From IMG/VR virus record IMGVR_UViG_3300008261_000084, positions 1-64,000 of that record: a stretch of DNA of 64,000 bases; one strand, 5' to 3'. The translations under genes were made by a program, and so were the position numbers. This DNA is from a virus. A model generated the notes under the pieces. It searched no databases. It had not been told where the DNA came from and worked only from the letters and a program-made list of their open reading frames with translations. Positions 34,253-46,500 of this stretch are shown in pieces. Within the stretch, counting starts at the first letter, position 1. Every line of letters starts with the position of its first letter.

Positions 34253-37200
34253 ATGAAAGTAAGAATTAAAAAACTACCGCAAGCTAGAACAGGATACCAA
34301 GTACAAGGTTCTTTAGCTAATGATGTACCAGCTATGGGTGGTGCAGACTATAATACTTATATAGGAAAGCCTGAGTTGAGAACAAGCAAGTATCTTACTG
34401 CTGTTCCTAGAGAAGAAGCTAATCTAGAAGCTGAAGGAGGTGAAACAGCATACGGTGACCTTAATGGTGACGGAATGGCTGAACACAAAATCATCAAAGG
34501 GCCTAGACACTCTAATGGTGGTGTTCCATTAAAATTGCCTGATGACACTTTTATTTACAGTGACTTCAGAGGTATGAGTATTAATGAACCTGAATTCTTA
34601 CAAATGTTTGGTAAAGTAGGAGGTTCTTTAAAAAGTAAGAAGAAAAGTTATACTCCAGCTGAATTAGCTAAACAATATGACATTGAGAAGTATAGAAAAA
34701 TTCTTCAAGATCCGGACTCAGATTATATTGATAAAAAAACTGCAGAGTTGATGATTAAAAATTATCAAACTAAACTTGGTTTATTAGCAATTGTACAAGA
34801 AAGTAAAAAAGGATTACCACAAGGTGAAGCAGAAGCATTTAAACCTGGTATGGCTGCATTAGGTATGAATACAGATTCATTAACTGATCCTGGTATTGCA
34901 GCTTTTGAAAAACAAATACAATCAAAAATTGAAGGTTTAAAACAACAAGAACAGCAACCTAATGAGCAAGAAGGTGCACAAGAAGCTGGTAGTGAAGATG
35001 GTTATGCTGAAGCACAAGAAATGAATCAAGGACAACCTGTTGCACAACCACAAGAGATGGAACAACCAATGGCTCAATATGGTATGTCCATGGGTGGATA
35101 TGATCTACCTTTTGCACAAGATGGTATAGAATTAGGTCCTATTTATACTCCAAAGTCTAATGATAAAAATTATGACAGAAATCAACCTGGTATGCAAGAA
35201 TACCTTAAAACTATTCAAAGATATAATGAGATAAATGGTAAACCTGAATTTATTCCTGTTGGAGAAGGACCATTAAATGAAAACCAGATGAGGAACTATG
35301 AGGATTTAATAGAAGAAATAAATAGTAAAGATCATGGAACTTCATATGATCCAGAAACTGGAGAACCTCTACCAAATGAAGAACATACACCAGAAGAATA
35401 CTTAAAAATGTATAAACAAAATGTGGAAGATTGTCCTTGTATGAAAAAAGTAATTGTACAAGGGATGCCTCAAAATAAATGTGTACCATGTGAGCAAATG
35501 GCAATGGCTCAGTATGGAATGTCTATGGGAGGTTATGATTTACCATATGGTGATGATATTCCTGAAGCTGAATATGGTATGGCTATGGGTGTTAACTCTA
35601 GAAACTATATGGGTAGACCTAAGTCTCCTATGTATGCTAGAGGAGGTGCTTTAAGAACATATCAAGGGGATAAAGGTTCTAGTGAGGTTAAACCTGGTGG
35701 AGGTGCAGCAACAGACTTAGATGTTTCTGGAAAATCTGATGCTGAGATTAGAAGAATGGAATGGGATGCAAAACAAAAAGATCCTAATGCTAATTTTAGA
35801 TTAGTAAGAAAAAATGCTAAAGGAAAAACGGTTGCATTAAAACATACAGATGTAACTGATAACTATCAAGAAAGAGGTAAGAAGTATGGTGAGGCTGACT
35901 TTAAAGATAAAAAATACAAAGACACTCCCGCAAATAGAATTGCTTTAGCACAAATTGAGATGTTTGAACAACAATTAAATGATCCAAAATTTGGTGCAGA
36001 ATATGTTAAAGAAACTCAAGAAGCTTTGAAAGATCCAAGAGTTTTTAAAACTAGAAATGGACAGTTACCAATTTATAAAAATGCATATGGTAAAGAACCT
36101 ACTCCTGAAGAAATTAAAACTGCTGCTGTAAATATGTTTAGAAGAAACACTATGTTACAAGCACAAGGTTTTAATGCAAGATTGTTAAAAGATAGTGGTG
36201 TAGGATTAGATGATCCAGCAACAATTGTTAAAGATGGTGTAATTAATCCTACTAATGGTAAACCATATACTTTAGATGAAGCTAAAGCTGCGGTGGCTGA
36301 TTATAAGGCTAAAAAATGGACTAGTGTAGCTAAAGTTGTTGATGAATTTGGTTTACCTCCAATTGGTGGTAAAGCAGATATTGCATTAGAACAAACTACA
36401 ACTCACGGTTATGCTAGATTAAATGATAAGCTTAATAGTGGTGGTTATGATGCTGATCCTGATATGAAGTACCTTATGACAACTACTTTAGGAGAAAACA
36501 GAAAAGGTGAATTAAACTCAGGTAGAGGTGATGAAAAATCAATGCAAGGTTTATATAAAAACAGTTCTGTTCAAATTTCTCCTTCTGACGGTTATTATGG
36601 TAATACTTCAGCTGAACAAAAAAATGCAGCTGATCCAGGAAGTGTTTCATATATAGAAGAACCAGAAGCAGAAGAGAAAAAAACAACTGATGTTAACACT
36701 GATACAGATCCAGAATGTGAATGCGAAACTGCAGATGGTGGTAAAATAACTACTGAAAAAGATGCTAATGGAGAATGTTTACCATGTCCGGAAGAAGAAG
36801 TATTACAAGATGTTCCTAAAGAACCAGCTAAGTTCTGGACACAGGATAACATTAAAACTGCAGGAGCTTTTACTGATTTAATGAGCATAAACAAATATGG
36901 GCCACTATCAACTACAGCAGATCTTGATAAAAATGAACTTGAGTATGTAGATCCTACAAGAGCTTTATCAGCTAATGCTGAACAAGCAAATATTGCAGGA
37001 AAAGCATTAAGTCAAATAGGTGCACCACAAGCAGCTTCTGCTAATATATTAGCATCTCAAGGTAAATCAGCGGCAAATGCTGCAAATATTATAAGTGATT
37101 ATGATATGAAAAATCAAGCTTTTGGTTCACAATATGCTACTAACTATGCTAATATTGAAAACCAAGAAAGAAGTTATAATATTGGAGCTAGACAAAAAAT

Positions 37201-37597
37201 GTATGATTCAACTATGATGGCTAATCAAGCATATGATAACTCTAAAAGAGCTGCTAGAAACAACCTTATGAATGCATATACAAATGCTTTAACTAATAGA
37301 GCTAAGACAGATGCAATGAATCAAATTTATCCAGACTATCAAATACATCCTGATAGAGCTGGTGAGATGACTTACAAAGGTGCTGGTAGACAAATGTCTC
37401 CTGGTAAAGCAAATGAACCATATTGGGAAGCACGTCAAAGGTGTGTAGATAACAATGCACCTGATCCTGATAAATGTGCTGAAAATGCAACACGTCAATC
37501 ACCTACTCCTCAAAATAAAGGAGAAATTGTAAATCAGCTTTATACAAAAGCGGGTGGGTTTGTATACAGTGATATAGTTTATCCTTTTGTCTTATAA
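34253..37597 (+). CDS. Low-complexity virion protein with RHSNGGVPLKLP signature, 1114 aa
   Basis: The start MKVRIKKLPQARTGYQVQG is a variant of the AQxG leader. It is followed by REEANLEAEGGETAYGDLNG, then DGMAEHKIIKGPRHSNGGVP and LKLPDDTFIYSDF, a block I recall from uncharacterised virion proteins of crAss-like and other large phages (E.GE.....GG.RHS.GG.PL.LP...FI.SD). Residues about 270-460 hold repeats MAQYGMSMGGYDLPF / MAQYGMSMGGYDLPY / AEYGMAMG and a CPCM...CVPC cluster. The middle (about 480-780) is a helical charged domain, and the C-terminal 250 residues are Ala/Asn-rich helices (LSANAEQANIAGKALSQIGA). No enzyme signature is seen. A packaged or assembly role is inferred. Confidence 0.65.
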   Translation: MKVRIKKLPQARTGYQVQGSLANDVPAMGGADYNTYIGKPELRTSKYLTAVPREEANLEAEGGETAYGDLNGDGMAEHKIIKGPRHSNGGVPLKLPDDTFIYSDFRGMSINEPEFLQMFGKVGGSLKSKKKSYTPAELAKQYDIEKYRKILQDPDSDYIDKKTAELMIKNYQTKLGLLAIVQESKKGLPQGEAEAFKPGMAALGMNTDSLTDPGIAAFEKQIQSKIEGLKQQEQQPNEQEGAQEAGSEDGYAEAQEMNQGQPVAQPQEMEQPMAQYGMSMGGYDLPFAQDGIELGPIYTPKSNDKNYDRNQPGMQEYLKTIQRYNEINGKPEFIPVGEGPLNENQMRNYEDLIEEINSKDHGTSYDPETGEPLPNEEHTPEEYLKMYKQNVEDCPCMKKVIVQGMPQNKCVPCEQMAMAQYGMSMGGYDLPYGDDIPEAEYGMAMGVNSRNYMGRPKSPMYARGGALRTYQGDKGSSEVKPGGGAATDLDVSGKSDAEIRRMEWDAKQKDPNANFRLVRKNAKGKTVALKHTDVTDNYQERGKKYGEADFKDKKYKDTPANRIALAQIEMFEQQLNDPKFGAEYVKETQEALKDPRVFKTRNGQLPIYKNAYGKEPTPEEIKTAAVNMFRRNTMLQAQGFNARLLKDSGVGLDDPATIVKDGVINPTNGKPYTLDEAKAAVADYKAKKWTSVAKVVDEFGLPPIGGKADIALEQTTTHGYARLNDKLNSGGYDADPDMKYLMTTTLGENRKGELNSGRGDEKSMQGLYKNSSVQISPSDGYYGNTSAEQKNAADPGSVSYIEEPEAEEKKTTDVNTDTDPECECETADGGKITTEKDANGECLPCPEEEVLQDVPKEPAKFWTQDNIKTAGAFTDLMSINKYGPLSTTADLDKNELEYVDPTRALSANAEQANIAGKALSQIGAPQAASANILASQGKSAANAANIISDYDMKNQAFGSQYATNYANIENQERSYNIGARQKMYDSTMMANQAYDNSKRAARNNLMNAYTNALTNRAKTDAMNQIYPDYQIHPDRAGEMTYKGAGRQMSPGKANEPYWEARQRCVDNNAPDPDKCAENATRQSPTPQNKGEIVNQLYTKAGGFVYSDIVYPFVL

Positions 37598-37656
37598 ACT
37601 TCTCATGTTTAATAAACTTATAAAATTTTAATAGTTTTACAATAAAGAAAAATACT

Positions 37657-40578
37657 ATGGCAACATATCTTCAAGGTGTAACAGATTTACTCAAAAGAGT
37701 TTCAGGATTAGATCTTTCATTGCAACAGAATGTTAGTCAAGCAATGCAGGTATTCAAACCATACTATGAAAACAACTATTTGATGAAGGATGTTGCATGG
37801 ACAAAGAACTATAACTCTACAATGTCAAGAGCTATGTCTTTGCAAAATTCAAAAGATAAGGATGTTAGACAACAATATTGGCCAACAGGAATTGAGGAGT
37901 TAAAATATAGAAAAGAAGATTTCAGAAATGAAAAACTAGAGAATATTTTAAACTATGATAATGTAACATACACACCATATGTTAATGCTGTTCAAACTTA
38001 TTATGATTTAGCTGATAAATTAGAAATATCTAGAGAGTATACTGCACCTGAAAATGGATACATGGTTAGGAGAAAAAATGGTGAATTGATTCTTCCTACC
38101 CTACAACAAACATTCTTAGCAGAATACAGTGGTAACCCAGGTATACAAAAAGTATATGCAACAGAAGCCTATGTAAGAAGAAAGAGAGACATACAAGAAA
38201 GATCTCAAAAATTCAATGGTGATGTAGCTGCAGCTGAGAAAGATTACTTACAAGAGAAATTTAAATTCTTAAAAGACTATTCAGCTAAAGCTTATGAAAA
38301 TGCTTCTGAAAATGTAACAGTAACTCAGAATAAAAAAGCTAATGTTGAAAAAGATATTGAATCTGGTGATGTAAATTTTGCACAAAATCCTTATTTAGCA
38401 GAATTAGAAAGAGCTTTAGGATCATATAATGATACTAAAAATAATGCTAAACAAGTAAATGATGCAGTTAATGGTGGAAGTAGAACACCAAATACAACAG
38501 GTCCAACTAATACATTTGATGAGTTAAACTTAGAAAATTTAGATTTAGCAAGATTAACTGTTGATTCAGGTATAGGAAGTTTTCTAGCTGAACAAGATAT
38601 CATGCAAGCAGCTAGTAATTATTCTCATCGTGGTGAGATATATGATGTAACAGGTGCTGATCCATATGCTATGAAACAATTAGAGTTTCAAAACAGTCTT
38701 AAATTAAAACAATTAGATTGGCAACATGATGCTGAAATGAAAGCACTTGAGAGACAAGATAAAGCAACTGAAGCTTTTAACAAATATAAGATAGATAATA
38801 AACTAAGCATATATGATGCTAATGGAAATATTATTGATAATCCATTATTATTTAACAGAAGACCTTTAAATAAAAAAACAGGTAATACAGATCCAACTAT
38901 TGTTGATGTTTTAAAAGATAACTGGACAGACCTAAAAGGTCAAGCAAAAACTTTAATGGGTGATACTGGTTACATTCCAACATTCTTAGGTACTATTCAG
39001 AATTTAAAAAATGAATTAACTAATGAAGAGTTAAATGATATGATGTCTCATGTATTAAAAACTCCTACTTTAAAAAATAAAGTAAGTGGTAAAACAGGAA
39101 AAGAAAAATGGGAAAGTTTTTGGAGTTATTACAGTAATAATAAAGATGAAGTTGGTACTGATTTAATAATGTCAACTGCTATTTTTAAAATGAGAAATAA
39201 ATTTGAAAATGGTTATGCTCTTAAAAATGCAGGTAATAATTTAGTTATGAATTATTTTACAGCTAATAATGGTCAACACATTATGGGTGCTGAAAAAATG
39301 AGGGAATACTATCAACAGTTTAATGATATTAAAAAGGTAAACAATGACAGAATTAATAATGCTTTAATGCTAACATTGAAGGACACTAAATATTCTGATC
39401 AAAGTAAAAAAGAAATAATAAATTTATATAGAGATAAATTTTTGACTGGTAAAATTGATGAAGATCAGTTTGATGAGTTAGTTGATAAATATATTATAAA
39501 TAGACGTAAGGAAAAAAGAATTGACAAATCAAATGTTGATTATGTTGGAATAGCACATAAAACAGAAAAAGGTGGTAATCCTGATTTTGATTTTAATCTT
39601 AATAACTTAGCAAGAAGTTCTCCTGGTGCTGGTGCAATACAAAGAACGCATGAAAGACTTGAAGTTCCTGAATTAGGAAAATTAAATGCTGCTTATCATA
39701 GTATTATATCTAACGCTAGTCCTGAAACAGGTTTATTATCTACTTCAGGAACAACAATGAAGGGTGGACAAGCTGCTTATTCTTCAACTCCGTCTGTTTA
39801 TACAACTAAGCTTGATGTATTTGGAACTCCGGGTTCTCAAGCATTCTTTCAAGCATTTGATGATATTAGAAGAATTAACTTTAAACAAAGTGGCTATGAG
39901 ATCAGTACTCATGGTGTAGATAAATCAGATAATAAATTAGATGTAGGGGACTATACAAAAATTAAAAACTTAATCACTCAATTATCTTATACATCAAGAG
40001 GTAAAGATGCTCCTTATATTGATATAATTGCTCACAAAATCGCCAATGAGGATAAAACTAAAAGTGCTATACAAATTAAAATACCAAGAGATATCCTTGA
40101 GAAGCATTTAAAAGGTGATGATGGTGAAGTAGATGCAGCTTTAGTAAATCAAATTGATCAAAATGGTGTAACATTTATTGCAAACAAAAATGATTGGAAT
40201 GTTGATATGTTAAAGTCAATGGACTATACTCCTTTACAAGCTATATTGAATGCAAAAACTTCTGTTAGTTATCATCATCCTTATAATGCAGGAGGTTATG
40301 AAATAGAGAAATTGGAAGGTAATGATTACAGATTTAAGCAAACACTTTATGCAATGGATGAGAATGGACGTAAGGTAAAAATAGATGCTGGTACTCCAAC
40401 TTTCCCATATGGTAATTACATTGATGCAGCTAGAGATGATGTATTTGCTAAAATACAAATGCAAAATCAGTTAAATTTAGAGCAGTATAGAAAATTCCAT
40501 GCTAATGGACAAACTGATAAGATGCTTACTGCAGAAAAAGAATTTAAGTTAAATAGAAGTGATTTCGGATTTAAGTAA
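37657..40578 (+). CDS. Large helical virion/cargo-type protein, 973 aa
   Basis: The protein is predominantly helical and polar, with coiled-coil-like stretches around residues 180-240 and 340-390 (FQNSLKLKQLDWQHDAEMKA). It has few Cys, no signal peptide and no recognisable catalytic motif. The start MATYLQGVTDLLKRVSGLDL lies 59 bases after the previous stop, the last sizeable gap before the three giant genes. In crAss-like phages, long helical proteins encoded between the muzzle gene and the RNA polymerase gene are internal cargo that passes through the tail. That placement is the only basis for the role proposed here. Confidence 0.6.
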   Translation: MATYLQGVTDLLKRVSGLDLSLQQNVSQAMQVFKPYYENNYLMKDVAWTKNYNSTMSRAMSLQNSKDKDVRQQYWPTGIEELKYRKEDFRNEKLENILNYDNVTYTPYVNAVQTYYDLADKLEISREYTAPENGYMVRRKNGELILPTLQQTFLAEYSGNPGIQKVYATEAYVRRKRDIQERSQKFNGDVAAAEKDYLQEKFKFLKDYSAKAYENASENVTVTQNKKANVEKDIESGDVNFAQNPYLAELERALGSYNDTKNNAKQVNDAVNGGSRTPNTTGPTNTFDELNLENLDLARLTVDSGIGSFLAEQDIMQAASNYSHRGEIYDVTGADPYAMKQLEFQNSLKLKQLDWQHDAEMKALERQDKATEAFNKYKIDNKLSIYDANGNIIDNPLLFNRRPLNKKTGNTDPTIVDVLKDNWTDLKGQAKTLMGDTGYIPTFLGTIQNLKNELTNEELNDMMSHVLKTPTLKNKVSGKTGKEKWESFWSYYSNNKDEVGTDLIMSTAIFKMRNKFENGYALKNAGNNLVMNYFTANNGQHIMGAEKMREYYQQFNDIKKVNNDRINNALMLTLKDTKYSDQSKKEIINLYRDKFLTGKIDEDQFDELVDKYIINRRKEKRIDKSNVDYVGIAHKTEKGGNPDFDFNLNNLARSSPGAGAIQRTHERLEVPELGKLNAAYHSIISNASPETGLLSTSGTTMKGGQAAYSSTPSVYTTKLDVFGTPGSQAFFQAFDDIRRINFKQSGYEISTHGVDKSDNKLDVGDYTKIKNLITQLSYTSRGKDAPYIDIIAHKIANEDKTKSAIQIKIPRDILEKHLKGDDGEVDAALVNQIDQNGVTFIANKNDWNVDMLKSMDYTPLQAILNAKTSVSYHHPYNAGGYEIEKLEGNDYRFKQTLYAMDENGRKVKIDAGTPTFPYGNYIDAARDDVFAKIQMQNQLNLEQYRKFHANGQTDKMLTAEKEFKLNRSDFGFK

Positions 40579-40586
40579 TAAATATT

Positions 40587-43500
40587 ATGGCTGAAAATAA
40601 CAACACAAATCCTAACACAGGATATGTACCTGGATTACCTAATCTTTCAAATGCAACATATAGAATTAAAGATGGAACAGCTGGTTCAACACCAACATAT
40701 CCATTAAATTCTATAAAGTCTAAAATGTCACCTGTTGATTTTGCTAAAGCAGCAGCTAGTGATTTCAATGTACAAAGTTCTAATTACATAGACAATAATG
40801 CCTATGGTAAAGCTTTTACATTTGATAACTCACCATCTGGTCCTTCATTTGTAGCTAGATATAAAGGTTATGGTCAAGAGACTTATAATAAATTAGGATT
40901 TGATCCTACTATAAATAATGAATCTTGGTATAATCAGAATACTACTCAGTATGATGATTTTAAAAGAATGCTTACACACTCAGCTTGGCCAATGCTTAAA
41001 TTAGGTTTCATGAGTCCTATTAAGTCATATGGTAAACTATTAGGTTCTGGTGATGTAGGTGCAAATCTTCAAGAAGCTAATGATTATGAAAAATATTCAA
41101 GCATTGGTTATTCTACTAAAGGTGGTGTTGGAGGATTTACAACAAACCTTTTTAATTCAGCTGCTTATTCTGCAGGTATTTTAACAGAAGGTTTAGTAGA
41201 AGGTGTTTTAGTAGGAGCCGCTGTTGGTGCTGTGGAAGGAGGTGTTGGTGCAATACCTGGAGCTATTATAGGTGGTATAGCTGAAACAGCATCTAGTATA
41301 GCAAAACTTCCAGGAGCTTTAATCAAATCAGCTAAGAACATAACTAACATGAGTAAAGCACTTGCTAATTTATCTAAGATAAGCAATGCTAAAAACTTTT
41401 TTGCAAATGCCGGTACTAAGCTTGCTAATTTTGCTAACCCTTTAAGTAATACAACAACTGCTCTTAAAAGTTGGAATGAATGGAAAAATGTAGATGACTT
41501 AACATCTTTAGCAAGAAGTGCCCGCACTGCTGGTGCTTTTTGGAATGATGTTAAAAATATCAACATGGCTTTATCTGAAGGTAGACTTGAAGGAGGTTTT
41601 TCTGAACAAGCTCAATACAAAAAATTATATGATGAACACTTTTCTAAATATGGTGTTCCACCTTCAAATGAAGAACAAGGAAGAATGATGCAAACAGCAA
41701 AAAGTGCTGGTTTTGCAAGTACTGCTTGGAATACAGGTTTAGTTTTTTATTCAAACAAAATTGCGTTTCCAACAATTACAAGAGCAGGCTTCCTAAAGCA
41801 CATCCCAAGAGCATCTTTTGGTAAGACAGTAGGTCAAGTAGGAAAAGAGTATCAAATAATGTTTGACCCTGCTAACAAACTAAAAGGTAGTGCATACTCA
41901 TTAGAAAAAATAGGATTAAGAAATACATTAAAAGCTGTAAAAAATCCAAAGAAATGGGGTTCATTAGCTGCTAATTATTTTAGAACAAACTTAGTTGAAG
42001 GTTTACAAGAAGTAGGTCAGGAAGCAATTGCTTCTGCTACAGAAAAATATTACCATGATGCATATCATAATCCAAATGTGAGAAGTTTTACATATGGTCT
42101 AGGTGCTCTTGGTGCAGGTATTGATGAACAAATCAGTACACAAGGTCTTGAAGTATTTGCTTCAGGTTTTGCTATGGGTAGTATTTTATCAGGACCTTTA
42201 AACACTATACAGAGATATAGCTCATTAGGTTATAATAAATACTTTAAACATAAGGCTGATTATGCAGATTATATAAAACAAAGAGAAGCTCAAGGTACTC
42301 AAATTGTAGAAGCTTTAAATAATTTAGATAAGAATGGTCAACACTTTTTTGATCCTAGAATTATAAATTATGCTAACATTGCCAAAGCTGCTAACACAGT
42401 AGATGATGAAGATAATTTTACTGTAAAAGATTTTAAGGATACAGAGCATGATACTTTTTTCTCAGCTGTTAATACTGCTTTAAGAACAGGTACATTTGAC
42501 ATGTTCCTTGATAATTTCAAGAGCTACAAAGAAGCAACACCTGAAGAATTAGAGGAGGCATGGTCACTGGAACCAGGTCAAGGGCAAAAAGCATTACGCA
42601 ATATAGATAGAGCTGTTGACGCAGCTAAAGTAATGGCTAGAAGAAATGACTATGCTACTAAGAAATTTGGTAAATATATAGTAGATCCAGCACAGTTCAA
42701 AGAAGGAACTATTGATAGAAAAAAAGCAATCCTTCAAAACAAAGCTTTTAATGCTGCTATCTCTAATTTAACTTATTATCAATCTGCTTATGATAATAGT
42801 TTAGAAAGATTGAATAAACTTTACAATAGTCTAGCTGACATATCTGTAATTGCAGGTACACCATTTTCTAATGTTTCTACTTTAACAGATTCAAGAAAAC
42901 TGGACAATGAAATTAACTTGTTAACACAAGATCTTACATCTATGCAAGGATTAAATGATCCTTCTATGTTAGATGATATAAGAAAGAAACAAAGTTTACT
43001 TGAGGCTCTAGTTAATTTTAGAGATAAGCAAACAGTTTCTAATAAATTCTTTATGGAAAAACAATTTGCACCAGACCTAGATGCTGTTATGGCAAGCTAT
43101 GCTGAGAAAAATATTGATCCAGATGAAGAATATAAAGACAGCTATTTTAAAGTTTTAAGAACCTTAGCTAATTTAAACAATCAAAATGTTGAACAGTATA
43201 ATGAGTTAGAACTTAACAGAGCTATTGAAGATAAAGGGGGTGAAGAAGCTATGTTCAAAGATCTTTATGATACAGAGATCTTAAAGAATGAAATGACCAG
43301 AATGAATGAGTATGTTAACTTACTTAATGACCCTGATGGTTTCAAAGAGCACTTAGATAGAAATTTTTCTTGGATGCAAAACATGTATAATAATAGAAAA
43401 GAATATTATAAAGACATTGTAAACCAAGAAATTAACAACATTGAGAACAATGAAATTCTTACTGAACTAGCTGATAAAGGTATTTATGTTGACTTAGAAC

Positions 43501-46500
43501 AATTTGCTGATTGGGTAGAGAACAATGAAAACTATCCTGATTACTTTATTGATGAGGTGCACAACATGATCATTGACCAAAACTCTGACCTCTATTATGA
43601 GTACTTACAGTTATTTAATGATGCAACTAAAGCTAACAAAAAACCAGCAGGTGAGCCTATATCTGATAAAGAGAAACTAGAACAAAGAATCAAAGAATTA
43701 GAAGAAGAAAGAGGTAATGCTATAAACTTAGCAAGAGAAGCTTACAATAAAGCACTGCAAGATGCATACGGTAAATCTGAAGAGGAGATACTGAAAGAGA
43801 ATGAGGATAAGTTGGAGAATGATGAAAGTATCCAACAAAAAAAAGATTTAGAACAACAAGTAGCTACTATTGAACCTGTAGTAAAAGTATTAAAAGCTGA
43901 TGATGTTAATGCAATTGTTGATATTTTTAAAGATGTACAAGCATTAGTTCCGGAAGAAGAAATTAATGCTGTAAATGAAAGAATTAAAACAGATGATGAG
44001 CTTTATAAATCTACTATTGCAAATGCTAAGAAAAGAATAAAAATATTTGACCCTGAAGCAGAAACTCAAGAACAGAAATTAGCTGCTCTTAATAATGCAA
44101 TGAGGGTTGAATCATATATTATTGCATTAACTGAAAAATTAGCAGTTGCTAAAGAACAAATAGATTTAATAGAAGAACCTCAGTTATTTAATTTAGAAGA
44201 AACTCCTGAGTATAAAACATACAAAGAAGCATTAGATAAAATAAATACTAAGTTTGATGACTTGATTAATGAGGAAAAAGAAAGTAATGATGAGACATCA
44301 GAAGATGACTATACTACTGACACACCTTATGATGAGTTACCAGAAGACTTGAAAAAGATTATTGATGATGGAGTAAAAAAGATGCTTCCTGAATTGATGT
44401 TAGATTTTGAGTCAATGGCTGAAGCTGATTATGTAAAAATCAGAAACAACTGGATTACACAAAATCCGGAAATCTTTGATGAGTACAATAAAGACAGAAA
44501 GCAAAAAGCAGCAGCTCTTGCTAAAAAACTTGCTGAACCACCATTCTTAAAAACATTTAAAGTTCAGGTATCATCATCAGACAGTCTTGAAAAACTAGAT
44601 GAGTACATTAGTTTTTTTACTAACCTTATTAAAAATGGTAGTTACACAGGTACAGATAGTAAAGATGTTAAAGCAACACCTGTTCAAATAGAAACTGCAA
44701 AAGAAGACTTAGAAAAAATTAAAGGTTATCTTGATGCAAGGGCTAAGGCTTACAAACCTCAGAACATGGCTGAAGATACTTTCAAAAGATTAAACAAAAA
44801 TTTAATTCAGAGACAAAAAGAAATTGAATTAGTTTATGATGAAGACGGTAAACTTATAGGTAGAAGATTTGCTGATGCTGAAGAAGAAACAGAAACTCCT
44901 ACATCTCCAGAACTGGCTATAAGACCTACTAGTATTGCTGATAAAGTAAAAGAAGACTTGACTAAACAAGAAGCTTATGAATGGGTTAGTGCTCAAGAAA
45001 ATGCAACTTACTACCAAGAAGCTTTGGATAACAAAAGTAATGATCCTATAGGGGAGTTTATGGTAGGGTTTAGACAACGGGCTTTTAATAGATTTAAACA
45101 AACATTTGGTTCTGAGAAAAAATTAAAAACTCTTGAGACCACATTGCGTGATATAAAATCAAAGACCGGAGTTTATCCTACAGCACAAGAAGTAAAACAA
45201 ATACTTAGTGATTTATCATCTATACACAAAGCAGAGACTGGAACCAAAGCGGATGTTCTAATAAGAGCAATGCTTACACCGGTAATAACTGGAGGGTTTA
45301 ATAATATTAAGTATACAGATTCATTTGATGTAAATGGAGAAACTGTACAAGTAAAAGACATCTTGTCAAAAGAAGCTTATGATAGTTTGTTTGAACCAGG
45401 TACAGGTGTTATTGCAAGATTTAGACAATACATGGTTGAAGGAGATTTTAGAATTTTTCCTGAAAACTTAATGGTATTTGACAAAACTTTGTTTGGTGGT
45501 AAAGGTATAATTGGTGAGATGGATTTACTTGCATTAAGTAACACTGGTAAATTAAAAATTATTGACATTAAACTATCTTCATCATTTTCTTCTAAGGATA
45601 AAAAAGATGGTGTTTACTTCTTTGAAAAAGAAAACAGCTGGCAAAAAACATACTTCCGTGCTCAACAATCTATTTATGGTACATTGATGTATAATATGAT
45701 GGGTATAAAACCTGACATAGCAATACTACCATTAAGTATGAAAATAAATGCTGATGGGTTTATTTCTAAAATAGAGTTAGCTCCATTTGTAGAAAAGGAT
45801 AAACTTATATATGACCTTGAGTATTTACCTGAGATAGCTGATTATGGTGTTGTTGAAAACTATACTGGTACTGATATAGTTCCTGGGGAAAAGGGAACTG
45901 GTTTACCAGGTAAAAAATCTAAGCAACTACAAGAATCTGACGATGAAAATGATACTAATCTAAGAGATAATCTTGGTGAGACTCTTATGTTCCAAGGTAA
46001 CATAGGTGAGTTAGTGCAATTACCTGATGGAACTTATGGTATAAAAGAGCAAACCACTGTTGATACATTTCAAACATTAGCAGTATTAAGTACTGACCTT
46101 GAAGAAAAACTTGCAGGTTTAGAAAGCACTGATCCTACTTATGAAGGTATTAAAAAACAGAAAGAGGACATTGATAAATTAATTGAGAACAGAGGTGTTA
46201 AAGAAACTATCACTCAATTAACAGTTAATAATGCTCCGGTTACTGATGGTAATTTAAGACTATCTAAATTAGGTTTAAAACCATTGTATGTAGTTAATGA
46301 TGTAAATCAAGTTAGATTTATAAATGGTAAATTAATGTATGTTAAATACAATAATAGAACACAGACTAAAGCTACTATCAATGGTGTAGATTATACTGTA
46401 AACAGAGATATAAACGGTAGTGTTATTTCTCTTCAGTATGATGCTAATCAAAGAAGAATTGATGAAATAGATGAGTTAACAACAGAGATTTCTCAAAGAA

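Noticed and set aside
34460-34500. EF-hand or dockerin-like calcium site (GDLNGDGMAEH) in the 1114-aa protein
   Set aside because: Only one short Asp/Asn/Gly loop is present, without the flanking helices or second copy expected of a dockerin or EF-hand pair.
41165-41566. 133-codon minus-strand frame with Ala/Pro-rich product
   Set aside because: It mirrors the Gly/Ala-rich membrane-like segment of the 2411-aa gene, and no other gene in the window uses the minus strand.
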